Positions 11,201-22,288 of a stretch of DNA of 56,754 nt are shown here, piece by piece (position 1 is the stretch's first letter; every line of letters begins with the position of its first letter). The notes under the pieces are model-generated. The model searched no databases. It saw only the letters and a list, made by a program, of their open reading frames with translations, and was not told where the DNA came from. The translations under genes were made by a program, and so were the position numbers. The stretch lies in assembly GCF_000315625.1 (NCBI RefSeq), contig NW_005434629.1, positions 168,153-224,906 of the forward strand, written 5' to 3'. This DNA is from Guillardia theta CCMP2712 (lineage: Eukaryota > Cryptophyceae > Pyrenomonadales > Geminigeraceae).

Positions 11201-13004
11201 GGCCCAGCAAGAGGGGCAGCTGAAGGCCAGCAAGCCGACCAAGTCACGCGAGACAAGGAGCTCGACGACTCCGGCCAGGAGCTTCCAGCACCCCATTGGC
11301 CAGCGTCTCCGCGTCCTCTACGACGACGGCTGGTGGTACCCCGGGGCTATCACGGGCCGCGAGTTCATTGAGAGGGAGAAGGGAAAGCCTGCCGACGAGA
11401 CATACCACATCACGCTAGACGACGGGGAGACCCAGCTGTCGACTACCTTGCCCGACCCTGACATCCAGCTAGTCGAGGGGGACGAGGTCGTGAGTGAGCC
11501 AGTCAGGAACACAGCAGCTGAGGGAGCAGCGGAGGTGGCGGCCCCAGAGGACAAGGGGTACATCGGTGTGAGGAAGCGAGACCGATACTGGCTGGCGGAG
11601 ATCAAGCGACAGGGGCAGACGATCAAGTTGGGGCAGTACGACAACGCGGAGGACGCGGCCAAAGCGTATGACGAGGCAGCGATCAAGTACCAGGTGAGAC
11701 GGACTTGAAGTCGGTGCCAGCAGGGTGCTGAGCAAGAGTGCCAGGGAGACAAGGCGAAGGTCAACTTCCAGGGGAGTAAAGAGAGCGCAAACGCGCTGTC
11801 GAACCCGTTGCGGTACGTGAACTCGAGGGTCAGAGTGCTCTACGACGACGGGATCTGGTACGATGGGGCCATCCTGTCATACGACGACAAGTCGAACGAG
11901 GTTTGGAGGGCAGCGATCGATGCGACCCAGGGGACTGACAGGCTGGCAGTTCTCCATTCGGCTAGATGACGACACAAGGTTCACGACCCCCCTTCCGGAC
12001 CCGGACATTGAAGTATGGATACACCCCTCCCTCCTCCTCTCCCCGTCTGCCACCTTGCTCAGTCTTCTTCTCCCCTTCTCCCCCGTAGCTCAGTCTCCTG
12101 CTCTCCTCCCCCACTGATCCTGCTGCGCAGATTATCCCGTCTGCGCTGTCGCCCAAGGGAGTCGCTGCATCCTGTCTGTCCTCCCTTTTCCGCCCCCGTC
12201 ATCGCTGACTCTCCCCGCAGCCTCCGCTCCTCATCACCACTCGTCCGCCACAGGGTCCAGCAGAGGGAAATCTGCAGCCCAGCCTTCCATCCAGTACACC
12301 AACGGCATGCGCCTCAGGGTCTTGTATGATGACGGGGCTTTCTACCCCGGCACCATCGTCGGCTGCAACGAGCAGGACAAGCGCTACAAGATCAAGCTCG
12401 ACGAGGGCACCAAGTTCAGCACGACCCTCCCCGATCCCGACATCGAAGTGCTCGGCATGGCGCCCCCGAGCATCAAGTTCTGGAACCTCAGGTGGGTGGG
12501 CGGAGAGGCTCTTGCCGCATCCTCCTCTTATCCTCCTCCGCAGAAAAGTCGCCGACGCTGAGGCCCCCTTGCCTGTGAGTCCTCTCTCCTATGCTACCAG
12601 CCGCCTCTCAAGTTACCACCAGGACAAGGTCGTCAAGAAAGAGCCTCCCATGCTTGAGTTGACGCATCCGGCTCAGAGGCCCAAGGCAGGCCGACATGCT
12701 CGCTGCCCCCTGTTCTCCTCACTGCTGCCCTCAGGTCACTTACCAAGGCGTCGAATTCGAGGACTCGTCCGGCGCGTGGGCAGCGAAGATCCAGCTGCAG
12801 GAGAGCATCAAGTTCCTTGGCGTCTACGATACTCCAGAGGAAGCAGGTAGGACGAGATCAGACGGTCAGTCTGCCTTCTCACGCCTCCTTTCAGCGGCAG
12901 CTTACAACGCTGCCGTCCGCCATTACCGGTCCGTCATTGCGAGCCTGGACGGGCATGATCGGTGCTTCTGCTGCCTGCCTTCGCTCGTCGCTGACTTGTG
13001 GTGA
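8277..13004 (+). CDS. Large nuclear-type protein with repeated Tudor-like modules and two AP2 domains
   Basis: Seventeen exons: 8277-8413, 8465-8511, 8561-8643, 8701-8738, 8787-8964, 9009-9117, 9163-9351, 9401-9958, 10009-11693, 11745-11900, 11950-12012, 12131-12173, 12221-12491, 12544-12574, 12623-12685, 12735-12846 and 12895-13004. They sum to 3873 nt, 1290 residues, in one frame. Tudor-like modules with the signature R(V/L)RVLYDDGxWYxG...(Y/F)xIxLDDGxxxxTxLPDPDIE lie near residues 11-61, 878-930, 1037-1085 and 1125-1165; a degenerate one (GKTVRCWKEARWVKG) is near 631. The first AP2 domain (about 964-1030; GVRKRDRYWLAEIKRQG, LGQYDNAEDAAKAYDEAAIK) and a divergent second one at the C-terminus (about 1218-1275; GAWAAKIQLQESIKFLGVYD) are DNA-binding folds in plants and apicomplexans. 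Residues 250-620 are a Lys/Glu/Gly-rich low-complexity region. Likely a chromatin-associated regulator reading histone tails and binding DNA; this role is inferred from domains. The exon 6/7 junction could shift by 9 nt. Confidence 0.85.
12686..12734 (+). other. GC-AG intron
   Basis: The 49-bp intron between exons 15 and 16 of the AP2/Tudor-like gene starts with GCAGGC after AAG and ends in CCCTCAG. No GT donor exists in the segment that would keep the frame, whereas AAG|GCAGGC...CAG|GTC joins the two coding blocks in phase 0 and immediately enters the second AP2 domain. GC-AG is the known minor class of U2 introns. Confidence 0.75.
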
Positions 13005-14259
13005 AGGAACCTGGAAGCCACGGCTGAAAGCTGGAAGCTCAACCCTGTCTTGCCACGGTAGCATCAGCCTGTTCTTATTGTAATTGTAAAGCTGTAAAGT
13101 CGAATGAATAATATGGTGCCTCAACAGTATTTTACTTCACAATACACCATCTCGACGTAAACATCTACCCAACACATGAAAACTTTGCCATGCATTCATC
13201 GTCGGGACATGATATGATAGTGTTGTAAATAAAACTGACATGATAGTGTTGTAGTACACAAAACTAGCAGCCGCGAAATACAGGGAGATGAAGGAAGGAG
13301 ATGATGGAATGGGTGAGAATGAAGCGACACTCCGAGAGGAAGGATGCGAGCAGGAGCGAGGAGGAGGATGAGGAGGGAGGGGGAAGGGGGGGGGAGGGAG
13401 GGGGAAATTCCTGACTGGGGCTCAAGGATTTGATGAGGTACAACCATGGAAGTGCCTGATGTAGAAAAGGGGGGTGAGGGGTACTCATACAGGGGTGTCT
13501 TGATACAATATACGGGTACTGTTCAAAGATATTGAATGGGGTGGTAGGAAAGCGCAAAGTGTGGTGGTCAAAGATATGAAGAAGAAGGGCTATGGTGGGG
13601 TACAGGAATAGAGATGATCGAAATCCTGGGGGTATGAAGTCTTATGTGGGGGTGGGGTGAGCATTGAAGGGGGTGGGGGTGACAGGAATGGGGAAAAGTT
13701 TTCGGTCGCATAGTCTGCAGACCATGGTGGGGTAGGTGACGGGTTAGGAAAAGACTAGGTGGGGTCATTGATGTACCCACCACACCGGTGCAAGATACTA
13801 GCTATTCATAGGTAGAGAGGGGGTGCATACGTTTCAGGGCCTGCGGGGGTAGGGTGCAGTGAGGGATGGTAAACGGGGGTGGCGGGAAAAGATCAAGGCC
13901 ATGCAGGGCAGGCACAACGGAGATGAAGAGAATGAGAAGATGAAGGCGGGAGAGGAGGAGAGGATGGGGGAAGAAGAGGGAAGGGGAAAGGAAGGGGGAG
14001 GAGGAGAGGGGGCGCAAGAGGGGAGGGGAGGAGAGGGACGAGATGATGAGAGGAGAGGAGAGGAGAGGAGAGGAGAGGAGAGGAGAGGAGAGGAGAGGAG
14101 AGTAGAGGAGAGGAGAGGAGAGGAGAGGAGAGGAGATGGAATTAGAAAGAAAGGGAGAAGATAAAGAAGTGATAGATAGAAGAAGAGAAGCGAGAAGCAT
14201 GAGCGAAGCCGAAGCAATGTAGTCGGCGATAGGACTGCTGAAACATCCGGACAAGGCAG
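13005..14259. other. Intergenic region, G-rich with simple repeats
   Basis: No gene supported. 13080-13280 is AT-richer and likely the 3' UTR of the AP2/Tudor-like gene. 13360-13900 is full of G-runs and GGGGT words. 13930-14160 is a polypurine tract that includes a near-perfect GAGAG repeat. Long translations here are low-complexity Glu/Arg or Ser/Leu and not credible proteins. Confidence 0.6.
14040..14137. repeat. GGAGA microsatellite
   Basis: About 19 tandem copies of the pentamer GGAGA (GAGAGGAGAG pattern), interrupted once by a T near 14102. It lies about 120 bp upstream of the predicted start of the YGGT-like gene. Confidence 0.95.
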
Positions 14260-15609
14260 ATGAGTGAACAGAGGTTGATAGAAATATTAGAGGATCAGGA
14301 GCAACGCGATAGGAAGGGCATCGATGAGAATAAGGAGGCTCTGTTCATCCTCTCGATGTCATCGCTGTCTTCGTGTTGAAGGTCAGGTTGCAGGTAACTC
14401 CTTACACCGGCATGCACTTGAGTCCTCCTGGCATTGCGGCTGCGTACGTCCTGGCGTCCAACTCGAGGATAGGAGAAAGACATCCTTTCGGGATCAGCCA
14501 TGGCCGAGGAGCATCGCGTTTGGCATTTGCGATCCCTGATGTGAACTGGTATGACGCGGACGCGATCGGGTGGGCAGGATCATCGCCAAAGATTGAGGAG
14601 GGTCAGGGACACGGTCTTTTCGAGCAGGTAAGGCTGATCGAATTGAGGGAAAGGAGAGGGGGGGAGGAGGTAGGGGATCAAGATCAGGGGGACGGGCAGG
14701 AAGAGTACAAGGGTGATAAGAGGACGAAGAGGAGGAGGAGAAAGAGAAGAGGAAGAGGAAGAGGAAGAAGACGAGGAGCAGGAGGATCTTAATCGGCGAA
14801 ACTCCTTGTTAGCGGGTGACGCATGGCATGCAGATATTTGTGGATGGGGCGGAGAACTTCTTGACATGGTATGCATTGTGCATAAGCATGCGGTCAACCC
14901 TCCCCATCTTCAACGGGTTCCTCTTCCCGGAAGCTCCCGCTCTCGTGCGGGAACGCGTCTACCCCTTCATCGTCTTCATATCCGAGCCCTTCCTGCGAGG
15001 CTGGCGGTAGGAGGATAGAGATCAAAGGGAGTGGAGAAGGGGAGGGGGGAGGGGAGGGAGGGACAGGGAGGGAGGGACAGGGAGAAGGGTTTGGGCTGTA
15101 AAGGAGAAAAGGGTTTGACGGTTGTGAATTTCAGGAATGCTTTTCCATATGTTCTCAATGGTTTCGACTTGTCGGTATTTCCTGCATTCTGCGGCGTGTA
15201 AGTTTGAAATCTTTCAACTTCACTTACCCGCCTTTGGAGCGACATCTCGAAGTCTTTCCTTCCTGTGACCCTGCTGTCTCTCCTGATTGATTGTTTCTTT
15301 CTTGTTCTCCTCCTCCTCCTCCCTCCCCTTGCCCCCCCTCCTTGCCTTGCATGCAGGCATCTTCCTATCTCATCTGCAACTTCTTCACCTCCTCCCTGTT
15401 CTTCTAGCTCCCCGCTGTCTCTTCTTCTCACTCCACATCCGCTCAGAGTTTTCCTCATCGCCGTCACAGACGCCATAGGAGCACAACAACCTGCCAGGAG
15501 GCCTCCAAAAAGGCTTCTTGACAACCACCCGACGTTGAGGAGGTTGGCAGTGGGTTGGGGAAGTGAGCAAGTCTTTCACGATGGGCGAATCTGGCAGCTG
15601 AAGAGATAA
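14260..15609 (+). CDS. YGGT/YlmG-like membrane protein
   Basis: Five exons, 14260-14342, 14387-14627, 14834-15006, 15135-15197 and 15447-15609, total 723 nt, 240 residues. The C-terminal half has hydrophobic segments (FLTWYALCISMRSTLPIFNG; VYPFIVFISEPFLRGWR; LSVFPAFCGVVFLIAV). The segment EPFLRGWRNAFPYVLNGFDL matches the second half of the YGGT family pattern (P.L..FR..P...G.DLSP) known from bacterial YlmG and plastid YlmG/CCB3 proteins, which act in thylakoid or nucleoid organisation and cytochrome b6 maturation. The family call rests on this motif only. Three of its introns are unusually long here (128-249 bp) and polypurine or polypyrimidine. The first intron (44 bp, 14343-14386) was chosen because it is the only junction that links the N-terminal MSEQRLIEILEDQEQRD block in frame. 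Confidence 0.6.
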
Positions 15610-15845
15610 TAATCCGAGCCAGGGCGACGCTTTTCACGAAACCTCTTCCTCTCTTATTCATTGCAACACAACAAATGTTAGATAGACAAGACAGCCCCAT
15701 GTCAATAGTTGAAAGACAGCGACATATCTCTCTATGCAGATATCACTCGCGATCAGTTGAAAATCTTGGAAATCCCCAAAAAATAAACTTCACATGCATC
15801 TCACATCAAAATACAAACTTTCTGCGAACCCTCCTCCTCTCTGTC

Positions 15846-18800
15846 TCAGTTGACGCTCATCTCCTCATCCGATGAATCCTCAAGGTTTACGTTCCTTAAC
15901 GCCTGACAACATCGTAAGTCACTTGAAACTCTCCTCCTCTTCCTCCATCATTATCCTCCTCCTCGACCCTCACCTTCTCCATGTTGAGATGAGCTATCAT
16001 GCTCTTTGCAGTGGAAAAGACGAAGGATCGTAGCGCATGCTTCTCCCGCTGAAACTTACTCTCCAGCTGCCGGCAAGTGTGACTTCCCTCCCTCCCTCCC
16101 TCCCTCCCTCCCTCCCTCCCTCCCTCCCTCCCTCCCTCCTCCTCCTCCTCCTCACCTTGCTCATCTTCTCTCTGTTCTCATGTTCCAGCTTCAGCATTTC
16201 TGCTCGCTTCTCGTACTCTGAGGCCTGAGAGAGAATGAGATGATCCGGAGGAACAGGAGAAGGAAGAGGAACACAAACAGGATGGGCAGGGGCAGAGAAA
16301 TGAGGAGGAGGAGGAGGAGGGAGAGGGAGCGGNNNNNNNNNNNNNNNNNNNNNNNNNNNNNNNNNNNNNNNNNNNNNNNNNNNNNNNNNNNNNNNNNNNN
16401 NNNNNNNNNNNNNNNNNNNNNNNNNNNNNNNNNNNNNNNNNNNNNNNNNNNNNNNNNNNNNNNNNNNNNNNNNNNNNNNNNNNNNNNNNNNNNNNNNNNN
16501 NNNNNNNNNNNNNNNNNNNNNNNNNNNNNNNNNNNNNNNNNNNNNNNNNNNNNNNNNNNNNNNNNNNNNNNNNNNNNNNNNNNNNNNNNNNNNNNNNNNN
16601 NNNNNNNNNNNNNNNNNNNNNNNNNNNNNNNNNNNNNNNNNNNNNNNNNNNNNNNNNNNNNNNNNNNNNNNNNNNNNNNNNNNNNNNNNNNNNNNNNNNN
16701 NNNNNNGGGCGAGGGCGAGGGAGAGGGAGAGGGAGAGGGAGAGGGAGAGGAGGATACCTGCAGCTCTTTCTTTTTCTCTTGCTCGAGCTCTTCAATCGCC
16801 TCCATGAGCTGCCGGTTTTGTCATTCTCTCCCCGTCCTCCTCCCTCCTCACCTCAGAGATTTCCCCGTCCTTGGCTGCCAGCGAGCCTTCAAGGTCATTC
16901 ATCCTCTCCTGCATCACTTCGATCTGCTCGGTGAACACGCTGATCTGCAAACAGAAACTTTCACATCTCCTCCTCCTCCTCCTCCTCCTCCTCCCTCCCT
17001 CCCACCCTACCCCTTCGCCCCTTGCTCCCCCTTCCCCAACTTCCTTGCTCTCCCTCCCCCCTTGCTCCGCATCCCCAGTTTCTCTCTCCCCCCCCCTTTG
17101 CTGCTCCTCTTTCTCGTACCTGGCTCTGGTACATGCTCTGAATCCCCTCCCTGCTCTTCTCGTTGGTAGAATGCAGTTCTCTCTGCTGCTCCCTCCACAG
17201 CTCCTTCTGCTCCGAGAGCGCCTGCTGCCACTGGCTCTCCTGCGAACTTTGTCACGCACATCCCCCCTTGCTCCTTCCCCCCCTCTCGCACTCTCCCCTT
17301 CCCTCTTCATCCCCTTCCCTCTACTTCCTCTTCTCCACGGCTCACCGCCAGCAGGAGCGCTGCTTGCGACTCTGATCGCGCTCTCTCCAGCTCTAGTGTT
17401 GCTTCCTCCACTTGCTCCACCAGCTTCTCCTTATCGGCCAGCAGCCTCTCCACCTGCTGCTGCTCTCACACGCTGATGAGGAAGCACAAGGGGAAGTAGA
17501 TTGAGGATGAGCGACCACTGAGAAAGAGGAGAAAATAGGGAGTAGGGGGAAGGGGAAGGGCGGGGAGGAAGAGGCGGAGGTTGAGGAGAGGAGGGTAAAG
17601 GAGGAGGAAGAGGATAAATGAACACAGGAAGAGCAGGAGAAGAGGAAGAGGAGGAGGAAAAGGAGGAGGAGGTGTTGGTGGTGGAGAATATACGAAGACA
17701 GGAAGAGGAGGAGGAGAGGAGGAGGAGGAGGATAAACGAAGACAGGAAGAGGAGGAGGAGAGGAGGAGGAGGATTCGACCTCGGCACGGAGTCGGGCGCC
17801 CGCTGCCTCCATCTCAGCCTCTCTCTGCCGCAGAGCCCTCATCCCCTCCTCTTCTCGGCTCTGTATGTTGAAGACTTCTTCCCTCAATCTCCCTGCCAAC
17901 CACCCTAGTGGTAAGTTTTTCCTCCCCACCCACCAAGTGACCTCACCCAGCTCCTTGGCCTTCGACTCCTCCTCCTCCTGCATGTGAGCTTGCAGCGCAT
18001 GCATCTCGCTCTTCTGCCGCTCCAACATCTCGCGAGCCCCGTCGCACTCCTCCCGCTTCCTTTCCAGCTCACTCTCCAGCTCCTGCGCTCCTGTGAGCCC
18101 CAGGAGGGAACGAGGGCCTCCTCTCACCTGGATCTTTGCGTGTGCTTCTCTCACTGCGCTCGACATCTCGCCGATCGCCCTTGACTGCCTGCAACCAACT
18201 CCGTCAAACTCTCTCCCTCCCTGGCCTTTCTTCTCCTTCCCTCCCTGATCCGCTCCCACCTTAACCCCTGCACCAAACCAACCAACGTATCCGTCCTCCT
18301 CTGTGCTCCTTCTCTCTCTCCCTCGCTCTCTCCCCCGCCCCCCGTCCCATCCTCCCCCTTCTCCGTCCTCCTGTTTCTTACTTGGCTTCCATCTCCATGT
18401 AGAGGGTGAGAGACTGCTGCAGAGACAGGTTTTCCTTCCCCAGCTCCAACATCTGATCTCTCGTTTCCTCGCTCTGGCTATTGGCTCTTTCAACATCCGA
18501 CATGTAGCTCGCTCGCTCTGCCTCATACTTCTGCATCAAGTCCCTGGCAAACTCTCCTCAGCCCGAGCATGTTTCCCTGTAGAGGCTCGTACCTCTCAAC
18601 CTCCTTCCTCTCCATTTCACTCGCTTCCAACCTACTCTCCAACGTCAAGCACCTCCCTTCGAGCTCCTTTCTTTCCAGATGCATCTCTTCTTGCAGTTTC
18701 AGGAATTTCTCTTGTTCCTGCTGCAGCTGAGAGTCTAGACATGCGATCCTGTGCTCGTATTGAGACCGGATTTCAATCAGTTCTGCTTCGAGTTTCCTCT

Positions 18801-19097
18801 GCTCTTCTTCTGCTTGTATCTTGAGCTTGTCGAATCGGGAAACAAGCTCCTGAGGATGAGTTTCACAGAACGCCTCATCGATCAAATATTCCCAGGTCTC
18901 CTTACCTGCTCTCTAGCCAGCGCTTCTTTTTCTCGTTGCTCAAGAAATCCCTTCTCCTGCTGAAGGATCGCTATCCGTCGTTCGTACTCCTTCTTGTCTT
19001 TGATGCTCCTTTGCACTATCTTGTGAACATCTTCTTCCATAATTTCCTGTGAATCAAGTTTCCAATCGTTTTCATTGATGATGTCGAAAGACTCCAT
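15846..19097 (-). CDS. Coiled-coil protein, 505 residues
   Basis: Thirteen exons on the minus strand: 18906-19097, 18593-18849, 18382-18543, 18128-18188, 17947-18082, 17780-17892, 17346-17459, 17120-17239, 16852-16944, 16758-16808, 16156-16224, 15974-16066 and 15846-15902. They sum to 1518 nt. Almost the whole protein is alpha-helical coiled coil (e.g. YERRIAILQQEKGFLEQREK; ELWREQQRELHSTNEKSREG; LMEAIEELEQEKKKELQ) with an acidic tail DSSDEEMSVN. No globular domain is visible, so function is unknown; structural roles at centrosome/basal body, Golgi or cytoskeleton are common for such proteins. Several introns are pure polypurine tracts (a GGA-rich one of about 320 bp at 17460-17779) and one contains the assembly gap. 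Since every exon reads in frame across these, the gene appears intact. Confidence 0.82.
16081..16151. repeat. CCCT/CCT simple repeat
   Basis: About 14 copies of CCCT followed by several CCT units. It lies in the 89-bp intron between the 16156-16224 and 15974-16066 exons of the coiled-coil gene. Confidence 0.95.
16333..16706. other. Assembly gap (374 N)
   Basis: The unknown bases lie inside a minus-strand intron (16225-16757) of the coiled-coil gene and are flanked on both sides by GAGGAG/GGGAGA purine repeats, so the gap is most likely a collapsed or unsequenced simple repeat. Confidence 0.99.
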
Positions 19098-19903
19098 TGC
19101 TCCAATCAACTACGCTGATGACCTGTCGATCAACCTGTCTCTGCGATTCTGTTCCAAGATGACGGAAGTTTGATGACTTTCTTACTCTGCTGTGTTGTTC
19201 AGCGTAGGACGAAACTCTCTCTGTGTTGTATGTCACTCCTTCCTTCTTCCCGTTCCTTCTCCTCGTTTCTCCTCTTCCTCTTCCTCTTCCTCCTCAAGCC
19301 ATATGCCGTTATGCTCACACCTCACCACCCCCACCCACCAAAACTACCCCACTCAGGTGCTACTCTCGAACTTGCTGTGTCATAACCCCTTCTCTTCAGC
19401 ACCAAAATACCCCCAATTGATAATTTTTTTAGCCCCCACCCCTTTCAAAACACCTTACCTAAGGGCCCTACCCACCCCCTAGAAGCCCAGCAGATACCTA
19501 CAGCTTCTGTCTACACGCCTGGTCCGTTGATTCAAAATGCCGACAGCAGGTGAAGTCCGAGGAGAGCGGCGACGAGGGAGGAGGAAGATGAAGAGAGAGG
19601 AGGGAGAAGGTTACATGTAGAGTAGAAGTGAAGAAGAGAAGGCATACACGGCGAGGGAGAGAGAAAATGAAGACAGCTTCCTTGAAGGAAAACGAACCCA
19701 CAACTGGGTAGGTATGACCGATGTACATATGGCAGAAAGAGGATGTCGATAACAGAAACAGGAGCATTAGAAAATGAAGATTGTGATGTAAGACGGTGTT
19801 TTGATTGCATGCGATGGAGATGTGCAGTGAGGTTTCAGTTTTCTTGAAAACGGCAATTACTGTATTTTGTTCTCCTGCCATTTGGGACAGCTGAGCAGCA
19901 GAA
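19098..19903. other. Divergent intergenic region
   Basis: Lies between the start of the minus-strand coiled-coil gene and the plus-strand small secreted-protein gene, so it should hold promoters of both. 19240-19500 is C-rich with CCACCCC and TTCCTC runs. 19550-19880 is less biased and carries no convincing gene on either strand. Confidence 0.5.
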
Positions 19904-20285
19904 ATGAAACTCTCTCTGTCTCTATTGCTCTTAGTTCCAAGTATCGCTTCTCTAAAATCTGACTATTTTAACTGTGCAGTAACGAACAATGTTGTTCCAA
20001 CCAAGGGCAATGAGGTTGAAACTTTCTTCGATGCGTCGAATCCTGCCATCGGCGACATGACAGTAAAGTGTTCTATGTGAAAGGTATCTTTGTTGATTGC
20101 GTCCTCAGATCGAAGAGCTCCTAGAATCTGTCTATGAGAAAGAAGTCCAGAGAATCTTGGCTGAGGCAGAAAAAATGCAGGAGAAGTTGAGGGAGAAGGC
20201 AAATGAAGCCAAGGAGATTTTGTTAGCCAAGCCGACCAAGGAGAATGAGGAAAAACTTGAGTCTTTGATTTCCATCTGTGCATAA
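19904..20285 (+). CDS. Small secreted helical protein, 111 residues
   Basis: Two exons, 19904-20062 and 20109-20285, with a 46-bp intron (donor GTAAAG, acceptor CCTCAG); 336 nt. The start gives a clean signal peptide (MKLSLSLLLLVPSIAS, cleavage probably after SIAS), then an Asn/Asp-rich linker with a single Cys and a strongly charged alpha-helix (YEKEVQRILAEAEKMQEKLR) ending KLESLISICA. There is no known family match that I can see. The length, the signal peptide and a Cys near each end of the mature part suggest a small exported or vacuolar/plastid-envelope protein; function unknown. Confidence 0.72.
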
Positions 20286-20433
20286 TGGGGTAAGAGAGTA
20301 TTTTCGTGTGCTTTACAAATATATTTACAAGGGCTTCAAGGCATCTAATCCAACTCATCTACATCCAGTGCCTTGCGAGCTCTTTCCCTCTCCCTGTGTA
20401 TACATTAAATTTGACGATGAGAACCAATAAAAC

Positions 20434-22288
20434 TTACTTGGAGATCTGCTGTTTCTGCCGTAGAAGTGCCTTGATTTCCTCACTCAGCTTGATGACAGCT
20501 GGGTCTTCTGCGAGATCAGGTCGTCACTGAAATGAATCTGATAAGAAACGAGCCTACTTGGAAGGAGGACAAGAGCCTTGTTTATACAGACATCAGCTTC
20601 CTCCTCCCGATTCAGCTGTTTGCTGGCGTCAGCACGTTTGATACCTCGCTCTTGCTCAGTTCGATACCTGCACAAGCGCCTTTGCCTTTCGATAAAGACC
20701 TTTAGGTAGCTTCTCGTCGAGCTCAAGAGCTTTCGAACAATCGTCACAAGCCTGCTCCAACACTGACCAGCACCGAGTCAGAGGTGGACGGTTGTACACT
20801 GAAGATACCTTTAGATCCTCCTTGGGGGGAAAGCATAAGTCGAGCTAGTGCTCTGTTGCTGTAGAGGACAGGGTCGTCGGGGTTCAAGTCAATCGCAAGA
20901 GTGTACTTGGCAACTGAGCACGTCAGTCAGCGTCACTTCATTCATTCCAGTCTCGCATTGCAGGATACCTGCGCCTTCAAGATCGCCGTCCTTGAGCAGA
21001 GCATTCCCCTCTGTGCGGTATTCTATCGCAGCTTTGACATCATCCTCATTCCTTCGCCTGTGCTGATTGCTCTTGCTTGCTTGCGAATCGCAAGGCGCAT
21101 GCATGCTTTGCGAGCGAGTTTCTTCTACTGGCTTCTTCGAAAGTGGGGAATCATTTCCTGCTGAATTGTTGTTCCTGTCCTGCCACTTTGCGCCGTACAT
21201 GAGAGCGTTCTTCTCTAGCTTCTTCGCGGAATCGCTAGCGATTTGATCCTCTGCAGTGGGCCAACGCCCGAAATCTTCTAGCTGTAAGAAGTCAAACCAG
21301 TCAAAGGGGAACAATAATGTGTCACTCATGCAGTAACTGACCAACGTGGTTGCGAGCTTCCTCTCCTCTTCAGATATGTCTTCAAGCTTCTTCCACTGAT
21401 CGAAGGCTTCTAGAACCTTCTTGGACACGTGAAGGACTTTGTCCTTTGTGTACAAAGCTGTTGAAGACGTTAAATGAGCTCAGATGGGTCGCACTCAATC
21501 GCTCACCTCGGACCCAAGACAGAAAGAAGGCCAAGATTCTCAAGGCGGTGTAGCTCCCCCCGGGGTAAGAATTCCTCATGTTGGCCAACAGGTTCGGTAT
21601 CATTTCTCCTTTGTTCATCTGAAACAGACGCTTGTGGATCTCGGAATCAATGTTCTTCGTGTTCAACCAGTCGATGTTGTCATTCTGGTCAGTCAAGAGA
21701 GACAAGGTTTCCATAGCTTGAGAGCGCAAGTAGAGATTCTTGCTAAAAGCAATTCTCGTCAACATCCATGAATTGAAGGATGTCAAGCCATGCTTACTCA
21801 ATCAAGAGCTTCGATAAGGCTGAATAGCCTCCCGACATGATGAAGATTCTTGCTAACTTCCATTCCCTGCAGTGCCGCAGATATAGCATGGGCTAGTATA
21901 CATGTCACGAGCGTGCAGGACGATCAAGTTCCATTCACCATGGCAGAAGTGAGCGTCTTTGTGACGGATTTGTCTTTCTGTGCATTCTCGTTCGAGACGG
22001 CGAGCAAGGACGGGTAAAGCGAGATTTCCTCGTCCGTGGGCCAGAAAAGGATCTGTCTGACCTGGGCGTCGGCAAGGTTTCGACTTTTGCAGGCTGTTAG
22101 AGATGATGAAGTGAAAGCGTTTGGGTATACCTTAGGACCGTTTGCATTGCCGATGTGGGAGGTTGGTCGAAGTGCTTTTGCATGGCGGCTATGACGTCAT
22201 GTGCAACTTCACCATCCCTCTCTTCCTTGCCGAAACAATCCTCTAGGATGGTGTTGGTTACATGGAGGAACCGCTCTTCATCCCTCAT
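20434..22288 (-). CDS. Helical-repeat protein with C-terminal TPR domain
   Basis: Ten exons: 22131-22288, 21939-22083, 21798-21892, 21507-21742, 21342-21457, 20969-21281, 20809-20913, 20668-20762, 20558-20615 and 20434-20507; sum 1395 nt, 464 residues. The N-terminal two thirds is helical and resembles ARM/HEAT-type repeats (KNLYLRSQAMETLSLLTDQN). The C-terminus carries a TPR unit (about residues 330-430): TEGNALLKDGDLEGAVAKYT, LNPDDPVLYSNRALARL, then CSKALELDEKLPKGLYRKAK. It ends with VIKLSEEIKALLRQKQQISK. TPR domains of this type dock Hsp70/Hsp90 C-termini, so a cochaperone or assembly-factor role is reasonable but unproven. The exon 7/8 junction was set by frame: the nearer acceptor would give an immediate stop. 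Confidence 0.8.

Noticed and set aside
9476-11256. Long minus-strand open frames opposite the AP2/Tudor-like gene
   Set aside because: They mirror the Lys/Glu/Gly-rich low-complexity exon as Phe/Ser/Pro-rich sequence and have no domain or splice logic.
14343-14393. Mitochondrial carrier signature (PLDVI...KVRLQ)
   Set aside because: The two halves are separated by five extra codons, the frame is preceded by a stop, and nothing downstream resembles a carrier. The segment is better explained as a 44-bp intron.
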